64,000 bases of DNA from Berghia stephanieae (lineage: Eukaryota; Mollusca; Gastropoda; Nudibranchia; Aeolidiidae), in assembly GCA_034508935.3 (NCBI GenBank), contig CM067445.1:22218723-22282722 (forward strand), written 5' to 3'. The notes under the pieces are model-generated. The model made no database searches and was not told where the DNA came from. It was given only the letters and a program-made list of their open reading frames with translations. A program made the translations under genes and the position numbers. Each line of letters starts with the position of its first letter. Within the stretch, counting starts at the first letter, position 1. Positions 23,891 through 35,457 of this stretch are shown here, in pieces.

Positions 23891-23969
23891 AAAGTCGGCC
23901 TGGTAGTTTTTTATTCTATCCCTTTTCCGGACCTGCTTCCCGGCCTGGAACACTATATAGAGGGCCTTG
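23891..23969. repeat. Right terminal inverted repeat of P-type element
   Basis: Partner of 16953-17017; about 14 bases longer because of internal gaps. Confidence 0.88.
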
Positions 23970-23976
23970 GCACAAC
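23970..23976. repeat. 7-bp target-site duplication, right copy (P-type element)
   Basis: GCACAAC, identical to 16946-16952; LINE sequence resumes after it. Confidence 0.88.
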
Positions 23977-26666
23977 TCCTCGTCTGCACACCACACACCA
24001 CAATTTCTGCGCCATAAACAAAACGCAGAAAACACACCAATAAACTTTACATCTACAAACACTGAAGACTACAACGAACCATTTACACTTGAGGAGTTGG
24101 GTGCCTGCCTCCGTGACACAAATGTCACAGCACCGGGTCCTGACAACATCAGTTATGAAATACTCCGACATCTTCCACAAGATAGTCTGGTTGTCCTTTT
24201 GAATATCTATAACAAGATATGGACAACACAGACTTTTCCACCTAGTTGGAATCTGGCCACCGTGATTCCAATCCCAAAACCTGGGAAAGACCATTCGGAC
24301 GCTTCAAACTACCGACCAATCTCCCTCACCAGCTGCCTATGCAAGCTGATGGAGAAAATGGTCAACAAGCGTCTGATGTTCTACTTGGAACACAACAACT
24401 CCCTCTCCGACCTCCAATGTGGCTTTCGAAAGAACAGATCAACTGTTGATCACCTTGTTCGACTAGAGAGCTTCATTCGTGAGGCCTTTGCCAAAGGTGA
24501 GCACTTGGTAGCAATCTTCTTTGACCTCGAGAAGGCCTTTGACACAACTTGGAAATTCGGAATCCTCAAAGATCTGCACAATCTTGGTCTACGAGGAAAC
24601 CTTCCAATGTTTGTCAGAGCATTTTTAAACAACAGATCCTGTCAGGTCAAAGCAGGATCCACCTTTTCTGATCCATTTGATCAGGAAGAGGGAGTTCCAC
24701 AGGGTAGCATTCTGTCTCCCATTCTGTTTGAGATTAAAATAAACTCAATAGTGAATGCAATGAGACAGAATGTTGACTGTTCCTTATATGTTGATGACTT
24801 TCTTGTATGCTATCGAAGTAAATCGAGTATGGACACCATTGAGAGACAGTTACAAGTCCAACTAAACAAACTGTCGTAGTGGGCAAATCTCAATGGTTTC
24901 TCCTTCTCCCCATCAAAAACAGTAGCTGTCCACTTCTGCCGAAAAAGCACCTGCATTAGACAGCCTGACCTTTATCTCAACAATTCCAGAATTGAGGTAA
25001 AGGAGGAAGCCCGATTCCTGGGTTTGATCTTTGATAGGAAACTAAATTTCCTCGCCCATATCAAAGATCTAAGACTTCGATGCATGAAAGAAATGAGAAT
25101 AATGAGAGTTCTGTCGAGCATGGAATGGGGTTCGGACACAAACACTCTTCTAAAGATATACCGAACCCTTATTCGATCAAAACTGGACTACGCATCTTTT
25201 GTATACGGCTCTGCAAAACCATCCTACTTAGGCATGCTGGACCCAATTCATCATCAGGGACTGCGCTTGGCACTCGGGGCTTTCCGCACTTCTCCAGTGG
25301 CAAGCCTTTATGCTGAGGCAGATGAGCCACCTCTCCATCTCAGGAGGAAAAAACTGGCTCTCCAGTATGTTACTAAGGTCACATCGCTGCACGACAACCC
25401 AGCACACAAACATGTACACTACACGGATAGGACACTAGAAGAAAAATTTCGCAAGCACCCAAAAATGACACCACCATTAGGTTGCAGAATAAAAAAAGAC
25501 ATCGCAGACATGAACATCAGTCTAGATAGGATACATCCATACGTCCAGGCAAAGACACCACCATGGTCCATTCATAGACCAAACATAAATTTGGACCTAA
25601 CAAAACTGGAAAAATCACAAACAGACCCACATATTTACAAACAGACACTAAAAGCAATATTACAAACATACAAAAACCATACTCACATATTTACGGATGG
25701 TTCAAAGAGCGCAGATGCAGTAGGATGTGCCTATCACTCATCGGAAGGCACAGGATCACTTCGCCTGGATAGAAATGTTTCAATCTTTACAGCGGAATCG
25801 AGAGCAATCCTAAATGCTCTCCGTTTGGCTGAGAGATCGAATAAAAATAAATTCTTGATCTTGTCTGACTCGCTGTCCGTACTAAAGGGGATCTCAAATT
25901 TTTATTGCACCGATCCAAGACTCATAAGTATCTTGGAAGGTGCAAATAAATTATTTATTAAGAAAAAGAAAGTTTGTTTTCTCTGGGTACCTAGTCATGT
26001 GGGTATTCAGGGGAACGAAGAAGCGGATCGACTGGCAAAAGAGGCGGTGAGCCAAGAATTACAAGAGGGCAGTAAAATCCCACACGCGGATTTAAAGATC
26101 AATATTAAAAAACATGTCCGAAAGGAATGGGAACGATCCTGGAGTCGAGATGTACATAACAAATTAAAACAAATTAAAAGTGACCTCGGCCCCAGACCCA
26201 ACTCGGGGCTAAAAAGAAGAGACGAGGTAAAAATAACTCGACTCCGGATCGGACATACTGCCCTCACTCACCGTTTCCTTCTGGAGAGGGATGAAAAACC
26301 CCTCTGCAGAAGATGTAACTGTGACCTGACAGTTCAACACATTTTAATTGAATGTACAGAATTAGAACAGATAAGGTCACAACATTATGATAACAGAGAC
26401 TTGAAGTCTCTGTTCCAGTCGGTCGATCCGCTTACAATTTTAAAGTATCTGCAGGAATGTGAACTCCTGCAGAAATTGTAAATAGATATTTTTACTTAAC
26501 AAACATGTAACTATTATGATTTTATAAAGATTTTATTACAACAGTACACGTTTTGATCAGCTATGGCCCCTCAGGGCCGATAAAAGATTGATAAAAGACA
26601 GAAACGGGCGCTTAAATGACCTAAATAGTGTCGAAAGCGCCGTTAAACACCTAAAAACAAACAAAC
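23977..26666 (+). mobile_element. I/Nimb-type LINE copy 1, 3' part: RT, RNase H, tail
   Basis: This continues the LINE interrupted at 16952. It encodes the reverse transcriptase (FFDLEKAFDTTW, GVPQGSILSPILF, SLYVDDFLVCY), then RNase H (HIFTDGSKSADAVGC, FTAESRAILNALR, LILSDSLSVLKG, GNEEADRLAKEAV) and a C-terminal zinc motif (CRRCNCDLTVQHILIEC). The ORF stops at 26481. A nonsense codon TAG at 24877-24879 splits the RT; copy 2 has GAG there. Unlike copy 2, its G runs at 25276, 25887 and 26204 are four long and keep the frame open. The 3' end is a C/A tail, AAAAACAAACAAAC, followed by the 12-bp duplication. Confidence 0.93.
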
Positions 26667-26678
26667 GATTCCGAGGGG
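26667..26678. repeat. 12-bp target-site duplication, right copy (LINE copy 1)
   Basis: GATTCCGAGGGG directly after the LINE tail; identical to 15959-15970. Confidence 0.92.
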
Positions 26679-26881
26679 CGGCCCCTGGTATCATCAGGCT
26701 CTCTGCGCATGGTAGGCTCCAGGCTTCTTCGGTAGTCCCTGGAACCCTCTGGCTTGGTCTGGGTTCGGTAGGGCCTGTACCGGCTTTGTCTATCTCTTCT
26801 GGCCCTGGAGTCATGAAGGGAGGTGTTCCTTGATGGGGAGGTGTACCCTCTACCCCTTCCTGTCCTTTGTCGAGACAGCAC
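26667..26881 (-). pseudogene. SR-rich ORF, 5' part of split TatD-linked frame
   Basis: The minus-strand frame is dense in Arg/Ser/Gly/Tyr (LSRQRTGRGRGYTSPSRN, YRPYRTQTKPEGSRDYRR). It continues in phase into 15958-15709 once LINE copy 1 is excluded. It overlaps the end of the reverse-transcriptase tail in the -1 frame. Bases 26667-26678 are the right copy of the LINE target duplication. Confidence 0.65.
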
Positions 26882-27185
26882 TTGAATGCCTGCAATGAAG
26901 GCGTGTCGACAACTGTTTCAGGCAAGCGGTTCCATTTGTCGACTACCCGAACTGAGAAGTTCTGCCTAAGGTTTAGAGAAAACCTTTCCTTAGAGAGTTT
27001 GAGTCTATGTCCTCTGGTGGTGCTGGTGGAATCAAGATTGAGAAGGCTCATGTTTACAGAGTATAGATTATGCGTGTATTTGAACACTTCGATAAGGTCT
27101 CCTCTATCTCTCCTATACTGCATGCTCAGTATTCGTATCTTTTCATGGTCGCTTAAAGATTTATAATTGTGTTTAGGTTTAATTT
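26870..27185 (-). pseudogene. C-terminal tail of a CR1/L2-like LINE reverse transcriptase
   Basis: Reading from about 27183 the minus strand gives DHEKIRILSMQYRRDRGDLI, then LDSTSTTRGHRLKLSKERFS, NFSVRVVDKWNRLPETVVD and SLQAFKCCLDKG. This is the standard closing segment of CR1/L2-type LINE ORF2 proteins. The catalytic RT is missing; the match stops at an A-rich stretch near 27185, so the piece is 5'-truncated. The frame stays open past the usual end and overlaps the SR-rich ORF. It is the first part of the possible RT-SR-TatD composite. Confidence 0.8.
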
Positions 27186-27422
27186 AAAAAAAAAAAGATT
27201 AAAACTCTTCTTAAGAAGAATTTATACGATCATATAATATTTGAACCAGATTACTTTTAGAACCCGTCAACTTTAAGTCTTTTTGGTTCTTATACATTTT
27301 TCTGTATCTAATTTTGTTTTTCAGATCTTCAACATTTCTATTAATTTCTAAACGCCGAAGGGCCTCCTTTGTATCGCAATAACCATTCTTTAAGATTCAG
27401 TCAAGAACGTTATTTCTTTGTG

Positions 27423-27880
27423 TTAAATCTTTATTCTTTTTTTTTTTTGAGAATTTTCTTCAATTTTCTTTTGAATTTTCTGTTCCTCTCTCTTTACGGC
27501 TTCCTTGTGTTCCTTTCTTAACAACTTCAATCTACTCTGGGTCTTTTTAAGTATTCTTTGTTGGTCAATGGTGCCTTTATTTGTTAGCCATTCGATTATA
27601 CTATTGTGTTTCCACATGTTTATAAATGACCTGTGGTGAGTTATGAATGTCGGCGTTTTGAAATATCGTGGCCAAAATCACCAAACAGTCGTTCTCCAGT
27701 CAAATTTTGTGAGTGGATGCTTGTCCAGAATAACGTTTTGCAAAGGAGGTATCACACCAGCAAAGATTCCATCCCCTAAAAACTCTGCCAACTGCCACTC
27801 CAATACTTCCAACTTATTCAATTTCAAGGTGCTTATCGTCTTAGAGAAAATTTCTTTATCATAATGTCCAGTCATCAAAT
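27423..27880 (-). pseudogene. Unclassified transposase-like C-terminal fragment
   Basis: Two minus-strand frames, 27878-27678 and 27617-27423, can be followed one into the other. The second (HNSIIEWLTNKGTIDQQRIL then a Lys/Glu-rich helix EEQKIQKKIEENSQKKK) resembles the tail of the larger relic at 28645-29232 (QWLDALPPDEKVKI then Arg/Lys-rich). I take both as C-terminal ends of one recurrent family of uncharacterised invertebrate transposase-like proteins. Function is not assigned. Confidence 0.35.
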
Positions 27881-28644
27881 TAGGCAGTTTAGTGAAAATT
27901 TCAAATTGTAGAGAACTTTAAATTGGTATTAGCAGAAGCAGCTTGCTGTGCTTATTCCAATGCTTTTTAAACTTTTGAGATATCTCAATTGGTTCAAGAG
28001 TTATGAATTTTTTAATGAATATTTTTCGGGGTCCAAAACGGCCAATTTTACCATTGAAAAGTTGTGACGAGTTAATGACAACACAAGTAATAACAAATGC
28101 CTATGAAGACGTAACTTCATTAAAAATGGATGGATTTTAATGAATTATACATCAAAATATAGGTAAAATTATATTCTTTCATTATAAACAGAATTTTGCT
28201 TTTCACCATCAATACTTTACGAGACCTAAGGATTTGATTAAGAGCCAAGCCGCTCGGCGATGCAAATGAACGCGTGCAGTTGTTACCTATTACACAAAAT
28301 TTGGAATATCTCAAAAACTAATGATGATAAAAGCAAAATTCAAAAAGTGGCATAAAGAGCATACGAATTTGATCTAAATAATATACAAATTAGACTTTCA
28401 GTTTACCCATGAAATTTACAATTAGAGATTCATTATGCAAAAGTGGTTCAAAGTCAAAGTTTAAGGAAAACATGCGACAAAATTTTTTTATAAATATGCC
28501 CAAGAAACCCAAACTATAAAATGACATAATAAAACTAACACACAACTCAAAACAAGGTAATTTAAAACTGGGAACTAATTTGGATTAACATTTAAATTGT
28601 TTTTATGGTTTTTTTTTCAAAATGTAAGTGTTATAGTTATAATT

Positions 28645-31102
28645 TCACAAAAATGTAACAACCCCCAGAATTGCGTCAGCAAAAAAAGAAAAGACAGATA
28701 TAGAATAGTCTACAGAACTCAACTGTGCTTCATCCATACCCCAGTAACTGACAATAACATCCTTTGTATTTACAACAGAACAAATTCTCCCATAATATTC
28801 ATTATTATATAAAGTGAGGATAAACAACGATTCAACAAGGCATTCTGGTTCTTCAATGTACTGCTCAATTTTGGATTTAATTAACGCAGAACATTCAAGA
28901 GGACCTAAATCATTTTCATTTAAAGCTTTTTTTACTAGCTTGGACATTTTATTCTTGTCCTTTTTCCTACGGTCACAGGCCACTTCTTGTCGGCATCTAT
29001 TGATCTCCTGGCCTACTGCTCTTTCCAGAACAGATCTTTTCACCCTTTCATCTCTGGCTTCCTTAATGTCAAAATTAATAATTTTAACTTTTTCATCAGG
29101 TGGTAAAGCATCAAGCCACTGAGTACATTTCTTTAGTTTAGAACAAACTTTGCCACTAAGGAAACCCCCAGTTGCCACCGGTGCTCTTCTGAACATTTTG
29201 TCCAGACACCCTAGCGACCGCTCTGATGCCATGGGTTGGGGCTGAAGACACCATATTCTTTATTACAACAGGCCTTCCTCCTCCACCAGAAAATCTCCTA
29301 ATTGTCGCTGCAGCACTGCACGACATGCCTTTAGAACTGCTAAAAGAGCATCCAGTTGGATTTCTTCTTTTCCCGAGACAAAATTGTGAAGTCCAGAAAG
29401 CACATCATCTTGATCGGGAAATAGGGTTTCGCCGAAAACATTGGTGGTGGGAACAAACAGGTCCTGGGGCATCCGAATCCATGTTTGGAGCTGACTCTCT
29501 GAGGACTGGACAAGAGGACGCTGAGAAAGATAAAGAGGACAAATAGACATGAGAAATTGTCCTTAGATGAGGCAATAAGATAACAAAACAAAATCTGAAA
29601 AAAAAAAATAATAATAATAATTTCAGTACAACATCTCAATGATAGGGAAGGAATGAGCAGCAATTGTTAAAAAAAAAATTTGCTGTAAGAAAAATGTTTC
29701 TGCCTGAGATGACTAGCGGGCAAGCATTTCACTGGTCATCACATCACAATCAACCATCAGATTATTGGATACTTCTCACCAAATACATCATTATAGGTAA
29801 AAGAACAAAAAATACAATCAGAAAGATACATTCTATCTCTACATTAATCACAGCCTTTTGATTATGACCACCAAGGAGGATGATACAAAGCATTAGCTCA
29901 GTTCAGCTTTGTTTTACAACCAAAATTCTAGTGAGGTTAGAGAAGTTTCCTTAGACAAGAGATTAATGTGATGAGCAAACAATGCAAGTCAAGGTCATTT
30001 GATTTCCATGACCAAACTCAGGTATAAAAATAAATTTGCATTTAATGACACGCCTTACTCTGACCATATCAAGATTTGACATGTTGGAAGAACTTTGTCA
30101 TCCAAGGTCCTGAAAAAATCTTCCCCATCACTCCGAGTTCAAATGGCACTTAACAAAGTTGAGGGAACAGTGGTTTCCAAAGTCCATAAAGACAGATTGC
30201 AGGTCATTAAGAACATGGCTGGAGGCAGTAGTGCAGAATTGAAGAAATTGATGCATCTTCTGTACATACTGTGCAAATTCTGAATATGGTGTGGAACTGT
30301 TCATTAATTCTCAGTTGGGACAGGTAGACTTCATTTAAAGTCTACACTGCCAATATGGTAATAATTAGATCAGTAATGTCCATAGCTGTCCGAATTGAGG
30401 TCAATTTATGATTGCTATTTGAGCAATAATTGTCCAAAAAGTCAGTAATGTGATCTTTATGTAAGATGCAGAGCGTTTTCAAATATGTTATTGAAATGAG
30501 TATCCCTGTAGCTGTCGAACTTCGATATGTCCAAAAACATCGGCTGCACATCGTATTAAACCAAGACTTGCTAGCTGTCCAAAAAAACCGATTTAGAATA
30601 CCAAATTGAGTGCCTGGTGGCGAAACTCTTTCCTCCAATTCTCTCAATACATTCTCTGTGCCGCTGGATATCCCAAGTAAAAAATGCGCATTACAGTAAA
30701 GGAATAAGGTGCTCGCATCATCAGGTCCAAGCTTCTCTTCCTTCAGTTCATAAAACAATTGGTCAAACTTTTTCATGTTGGCTGCCCTATCTGACATCAA
30801 AGCCTTCATTCTCTTTACATTTCAATGAAAATTTCTTCCTTACATGTCTCATCATCATCTAAATTGCTGTCCACTATCTCCTCCAAAATGTCTACTGCCT
30901 GCTCCAACATTGATTTCGCATCATCAGAGGCAATCTCTGTAAATCCAAGGGAAAGTGTTGTTCCATCATCAAGTATCACATGCCTTTCCATAAAATGTCT
31001 CTTTTGACGGCTTGTACCATCATTGGCAAAGATGAAATGATCACAAGTTGTTAATTTTTTGGTAATGCGCTGTTTGGCAATGTGGTGTCCCTCATCAGTC
31101 AT
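28645..31102 (-). pseudogene. Unclassified DDE-like transposase relic with CxxH motif
   Basis: Minus-strand blocks in order are as follows. 31102-30815: HFIFANDGTSRQKRHFMERH, VILDDGTTLSLGFTEI. 30809-30342: MKALMSDRAANMKKFDQLFY, then FLYCNAHFLLGISSG, a CxxH motif. About 30280-30130: FAQYVQKMHQFLQF, weak. 29550-29263: a partial block. 29232-28645: SERSLGCLDKMFRRAP, QWLDALPPDEKVKI and a charged helix. Asp in ANDGTS and SDRAAN plus CxxH fit an RNase-H-fold transposase of the hAT-like kind, but I cannot assign a superfamily. The blocks are in different frames with non-coding gaps, so the gene is broken or was intron-containing. No terminal repeats were found. I see nothing in 27881-28644 and 29551-30090. 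Confidence 0.45.
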
Positions 31103-31561
31103 GTTCAGAACTGATGTAGAAGGATGACTTTTCAGCTGCTTCTTGTGTAGATTTGTGCTTACTACATTTTGAGGCAGGTATGTCAGCTTCTCCTGCCAGT
31201 GCCATATAAATTAGACGAACATCTGCACTGAATTTGTTATTTTTTAATTCCTAAGATTTATTTCAGATGCAGGAAGTTCGTCTGAAGAAAATGACTCTTT
31301 AACATGAACCAAGCTGTCTTGCAATTTAACATCTTTTGTCTTCCACTTACATTTCTTAGACTGTTCATTTTAGACTTAAAAGATTAGTATGCGAAGTCTT
31401 ATCTTTCAACTGATTGAGTTCAGAATGTAAATCCTACACTCTATTAACTAGAGCTTTATTATTTCTTTTTAACTGATGATTATTTTTGTATGTCCTGGAC
31501 TTCTGAATGTCTGCTAATTCTTCCTCTAAGCCATTGATTTTCTTTTTAATGCGCGGTTTTC

Positions 31562-31918
31562 TTAATCAACCTGTAACTTTACTACTTTGCAATTAAAATT
31601 GGATGCAATTTCCTGTTTCATTATGCAGGTGGTTGACTGTTGTAGCCTGGCAAGATTAATTTCAGATTTAGTGTTTTTGTCTTCTAACATTTTTATCAAA
31701 TTGTCTTTACTTTTTACAGAATCTTTCAAATCAACGCAACCATTGCATTGTACTTGGGGACTGGCAACTACACTGTTTTCAAAAAATAGACTTTCGTTGA
31801 GAACATTTTTACCTACACTTTTCTTTTGCTCAAATTCTTGTGCTGTTTGATTAGTTTTGACACCTTGTTTGTTAGCTGCTTGTGTTATAGATTTTGACAA
31901 GGAGTTCAAGGAGTACAT
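31562..31918 (-). pseudogene. Coiled-coil fragment, probably N-terminal part of the same relic
   Basis: A minus-strand frame rich in Lys/Glu/Asn (DLKDSVKSKDNLIKMLEDKN, EINLARLQQSTTCIMKQEI) lies about 450 bases upstream of the DDE-like blocks on the same strand. It looks like a coiled coil. Its link to the transposase relic rests on position only. Confidence 0.3.
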
Positions 31919-32317
31919 AGCCTATTTATCCACTTGTTAGTAAAGGTAGATGGGGCTTTTGTTAAAGATCGAAAATTTTCGAGAGCAATGACAATTTCAC
32001 AAGATATGTTGCCCTTTGGTGTACCTTTCAACTCATTTACATCCTCCAAATGTAGTCTGTTAATTTTAGAGCTTGGGGTGGCTCCGCTAAGGCATGGAAG
32101 TCGTATTGCTGAGTCAATTGTCTGGTGTACTGGTCATTTGACCCGGATGAAAAGTTTTCCAAAAGACTTGTGATACGGTGCTTGATACGTCCCACAGTTA
32201 CAGCCGAAGTTTCTGGCACCAATTTCTCCAACCACATCTTGAGCTGTAACAATAAATGGGGGGGGGGGAGAGGGATAATAAAATCTACTCAAATAAATAG
32301 GAAATAGGGAGTCAGAT

Positions 32318-32518
32318 TTAGAGAAGCTCCAAAAAACCGAGGAGTGTCTGATCGTTCATTTCAACTAGGAGGCCTCTGGTGCCTGTGAAGGGAACATTTA
32401 CAGGTTGACAACCACGTCTCCAAGCATCTGACTCATCGTCATTTTCCTCTTCGTCATCGCTTGAACTTTCGTCATGGTCCATTCCACAACATCGAGTGTG
32501 GCTCCATGAGACGTGCAC
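32318..32518 (-). pseudogene. Possible piggyBac N-terminal fragment
   Basis: An acidic stretch (SSSDDEEENDDESD) is followed by VPFTGTRGLLVEMN and LLGFLELL. This matches the style of piggyBac transposase N-termini (acidic region, PFTG..GL, then ..DFF.LF). No catalytic region follows in frame; 32037-32252 is open but unrecognised. Confidence 0.35.
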
Positions 32519-32885
32519 TCTTTCTTGCCAATGTAACTCAATGTTGTAGGATTTACGTAATGGGGGCTTTTGTGATCAATTCTTTTATGAAACTTGTCTA
32601 AAGGGGTACCATATCATATTTTGACACCTATGCTCAGTTGCATGAATTTTGGTGTCATTGTCACTCCCGTTTTTATGGCGTCAGTCTAGACAAACTGGTG
32701 CCAGATGTCAAAACTGAGACGAGGCAATTGATGGTCGAAAAGGCAGGGGTGGGGGAGTGGTAAATGAGTCTAGATTTTATTTGTAAGAGGGATAAAAGAG
32801 TGGTAGTATAGTTATAGGTCCGTTAAAAAAATTATTATTATAAATTCCTCCTTATTAGAAGTTAAGCCCCATCAATTCTCCCTTT

Positions 32886-32960
32886 TCTTCTTCTTCTTCT
32901 TCTTCTTCTTCTTCTTCTTCTTCTTCTTCTTCTTCTTCTTCTTCTTCTCTCTCTCTCTCG
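32886..32960. repeat. CTT trinucleotide then CT microsatellite
   Basis: About 20 CTT repeats followed by a short CT run. It lies at the approximate 5' border of LINE copy 2; poly-Lys frames on the other strand are artefacts. Confidence 0.95.
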
Positions 32961-34104
32961 TTCTCTCTGCCCCGTGTGGTCTCCGGGGTCCCTCAACTGA
33001 GAGGGAAAAGAATTGAGCCACCGTAAGCTCATGCGTGTCGTAGAAGGCGACTAAAAGAGCCATTCTGGTTCGGTGGTAACCAACGAAAAACCACCCGACT
33101 GGTGAGAGAGACATGGTGGCTCCACAGACCCCCATACCCAGCCCTTTTTATGAGAATGGCTTCATTCACCCATTTTGCTATTTTTCTTGTCCTGGCAATC
33201 ATCCCCAAACTTTTTCTCCCCCCAAATCCCAAGAACGTAGTATATAAAAGATGTTTTGAGGAATGACGGTTTCAGTTTAAAGAGAGCAAGGGAAGGCGAT
33301 GGCATAGCACAAATCCCACCCCCTTTTACCATATTTGAGCTATGATTTCCATTCCATACCCCATTTCCCCAATGATTCCAAATTTCCCTTCCTTATCAAA
33401 ATTGAATTGCCAGGACAGAGAGAGAGAGAGAGAACCGAGGAAAACAAGCCTTCTTAACTGTCTTCTATCCCCCAGTATCTCTATACCCTGTACCGTTGAA
33501 ATAGGTTCAACGAGGAGATATTCCTTTCCAAATCCTGCACAGCAGGCACCTTTCTGCTGAGGGTGCGCAGTTCCGAGAGTACCCCGATAAGGAGGAGCTA
33601 TTGATCCTGGAGGCTGAGGGGGGTTCACCTTGCGAGGTGTTTCTACCCCAACACTCCTCTTTGGCTTGACGCTTCTCTAAAGACGGGTGGGTAGCCTACC
33701 TTGTAGATGGCCCGAGCTACCCAACGCAGAGATGCCAAATCTATTTTTTGGCACTCCCCTCCATTTAGGCAAAGAGATTGGAAGGACTAGATTTAAAACC
33801 ATATCTAGTTCCTGTCCCCCATGAAATTTCTTTTTAATCATGGTTTGTCATCTCTGAATCAGCAGTCAGTCTTTGTGCAACGCAAAGATTAGGGTCAATC
33901 CAAGAGAAAGGCCTGGGGCGGGACGTCCCCCAACTCCACCCCTCGAGTCCTTTTTTTTTTTTTTTTTCCCAAGGACCATGGAAGGACAAGAGGAGGCCAG
34001 ACTTGAGGAGTATAGCTTCGGTGAGTGCCTTACCCCCCAAGTGTGGGACTGAGCCGTGCTAGTGGGCACAATATAGCAGGGTTGAATAAAAACTGATAAA
34101 TATC

Positions 34105-35253
34105 ATGGCCAAAAATAGCAAAAACTCTCCCCTTAAAGCCCCACCCCAGACAGGAAAGAAAAGAAAGATTACAGCCCCGATGACTCTTGATGACTTACCA
34201 GGAATGGCAACCCCAAAATTCTCGCCGTTCCTGGTAATTCAACCGAATGAGGATAATATTAAACTAAACACTTTGAGTATCTTCACCATCAGCAAGGCAC
34301 TCAAAGCAAATGGCGCCGGTACACCAAAGGCAGTGAACAGGAACAACTCTGGCACTTTAATGATACAAGTGCAGGGTCGACAAGAGAGTGAGAACCTCTT
34401 GAAATGTACCAGATTCTCTGACATCCCAGTCACCGTTGAGGCTCACAGGAGCCTCAATAGGTCAAAAGGTGTCATAAGAAGCAGAGATCTGGTAGGCTGT
34501 TCGGAGCAGGAGATGGTTGAGGAACTGGAGGGTGTTGTCGAAGCTCGGCGGGTTAGCATCCGCCGCGGCGACAGCACAATCCAGACCAACACCTGGATCC
34601 TGACTTTTGACAGCCCGAGACCCCCGTCGAGAATAAGAATTGAATACCTCGACTTGGAGGTTCGGCCTTACGTCCCGAACCCCATGAGATGTTTTAACTG
34701 CCACCGGTACGGCCATACTAAAACAAACTGCCGCCGTAAAGCTACATGCCCCCGCTGCGGCAAAGAAGACCACAATGAGGAAAACTGCAAAGTGGACCCT
34801 TGTTGTCTGAACTGCCAAGGCAAGCATGCAGCACATTCGAAAGATTGTCCTAAGTGGCAAGAAGAAAAGGCAATCTTGACATACAGAGCCACTTACGGCG
34901 GTACGTTTGCTCAGGCAAAAGCAGTGATCTGCCCCCCTCGGCAGGTCGCTGCTTCTGCCAAGAGTTATGCAGAAGTTGCCAGGGCTGCTGGTAATAACCA
35001 AAACAGCCATGGCAAAATCGCACAGACTAGAAAAGACAGTCCTCAAAAGAAAAAGCCATCAAGACCTAAAAACAAGGTCGCAAATGTGTCAAAAAATCTT
35101 TTTGACACATTGGAGGTTCAAGATGTGGAACCTGCAGCCCCCTCCACATCCACCTCCAAGGCGACCTCCACCCCCCCCTCCTTCCCCAAACAAAAAAATT
35201 CTCCCCCTCATGGGCGTGGATGTTGGACCCACCCCCCATCTCCACTCCCTTGA
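34105..35253 (+). CDS. LINE copy 2 ORF1: gag-like nucleic-acid-binding protein
   Basis: 382 codons from ATG in ATCATGG. Residues 60-190 form the RRM-like ORF1 core (TPKAVNRNNSGTLMIQVQGR, DIPVTVEAHRSLNRSKGVIR). Three zinc knuckles follow at about 194-252: CFNCHRYGHTKTNC, CPRCGKEDHNEENC and CLNCQGKHAAHSKDC. The C-terminal third is Pro/Ser/Lys-rich. Such proteins bind the element RNA in the retrotransposition particle. The frame ends at 35253. A different frame stays open through the same Pro-rich stretch to 35485, so the true C-terminus may be shifted by an indel in the C-runs near 35160-35180. Confidence 0.88.
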   Translation: MAKNSKNSPLKAPPQTGKKRKITAPMTLDDLPGMATPKFSPFLVIQPNEDNIKLNTLSIFTISKALKANGAGTPKAVNRNNSGTLMIQVQGRQESENLLKCTRFSDIPVTVEAHRSLNRSKGVIRSRDLVGCSEQEMVEELEGVVEARRVSIRRGDSTIQTNTWILTFDSPRPPSRIRIEYLDLEVRPYVPNPMRCFNCHRYGHTKTNCRRKATCPRCGKEDHNEENCKVDPCCLNCQGKHAAHSKDCPKWQEEKAILTYRATYGGTFAQAKAVICPPRQVAASAKSYAEVARAAGNNQNSHGKIAQTRKDSPQKKKPSRPKNKVANVSKNLFDTLEVQDVEPAAPSTSTSKATSTPPSFPKQKNSPPHGRGCWTHPPSPLP

Positions 35254-35457
35254 GCCCTCTCTATCCCCCCAAAAACAAAACTCCACCCCTTCCCAGAATA
35301 TGGAGCCACCAACACCAGTCGGGGATCCACAAATCCCCCTGAGGGGCCTCAAAGCCCCAAAAAATCTAAGAACCCAGAGGGACCATAAAATCCCAAGGGT
35401 TCAAAAAAACTCAGCCCTAAAAAAACCGAGAGGCCCTCCACAGGGCCTCCTTCTCCT

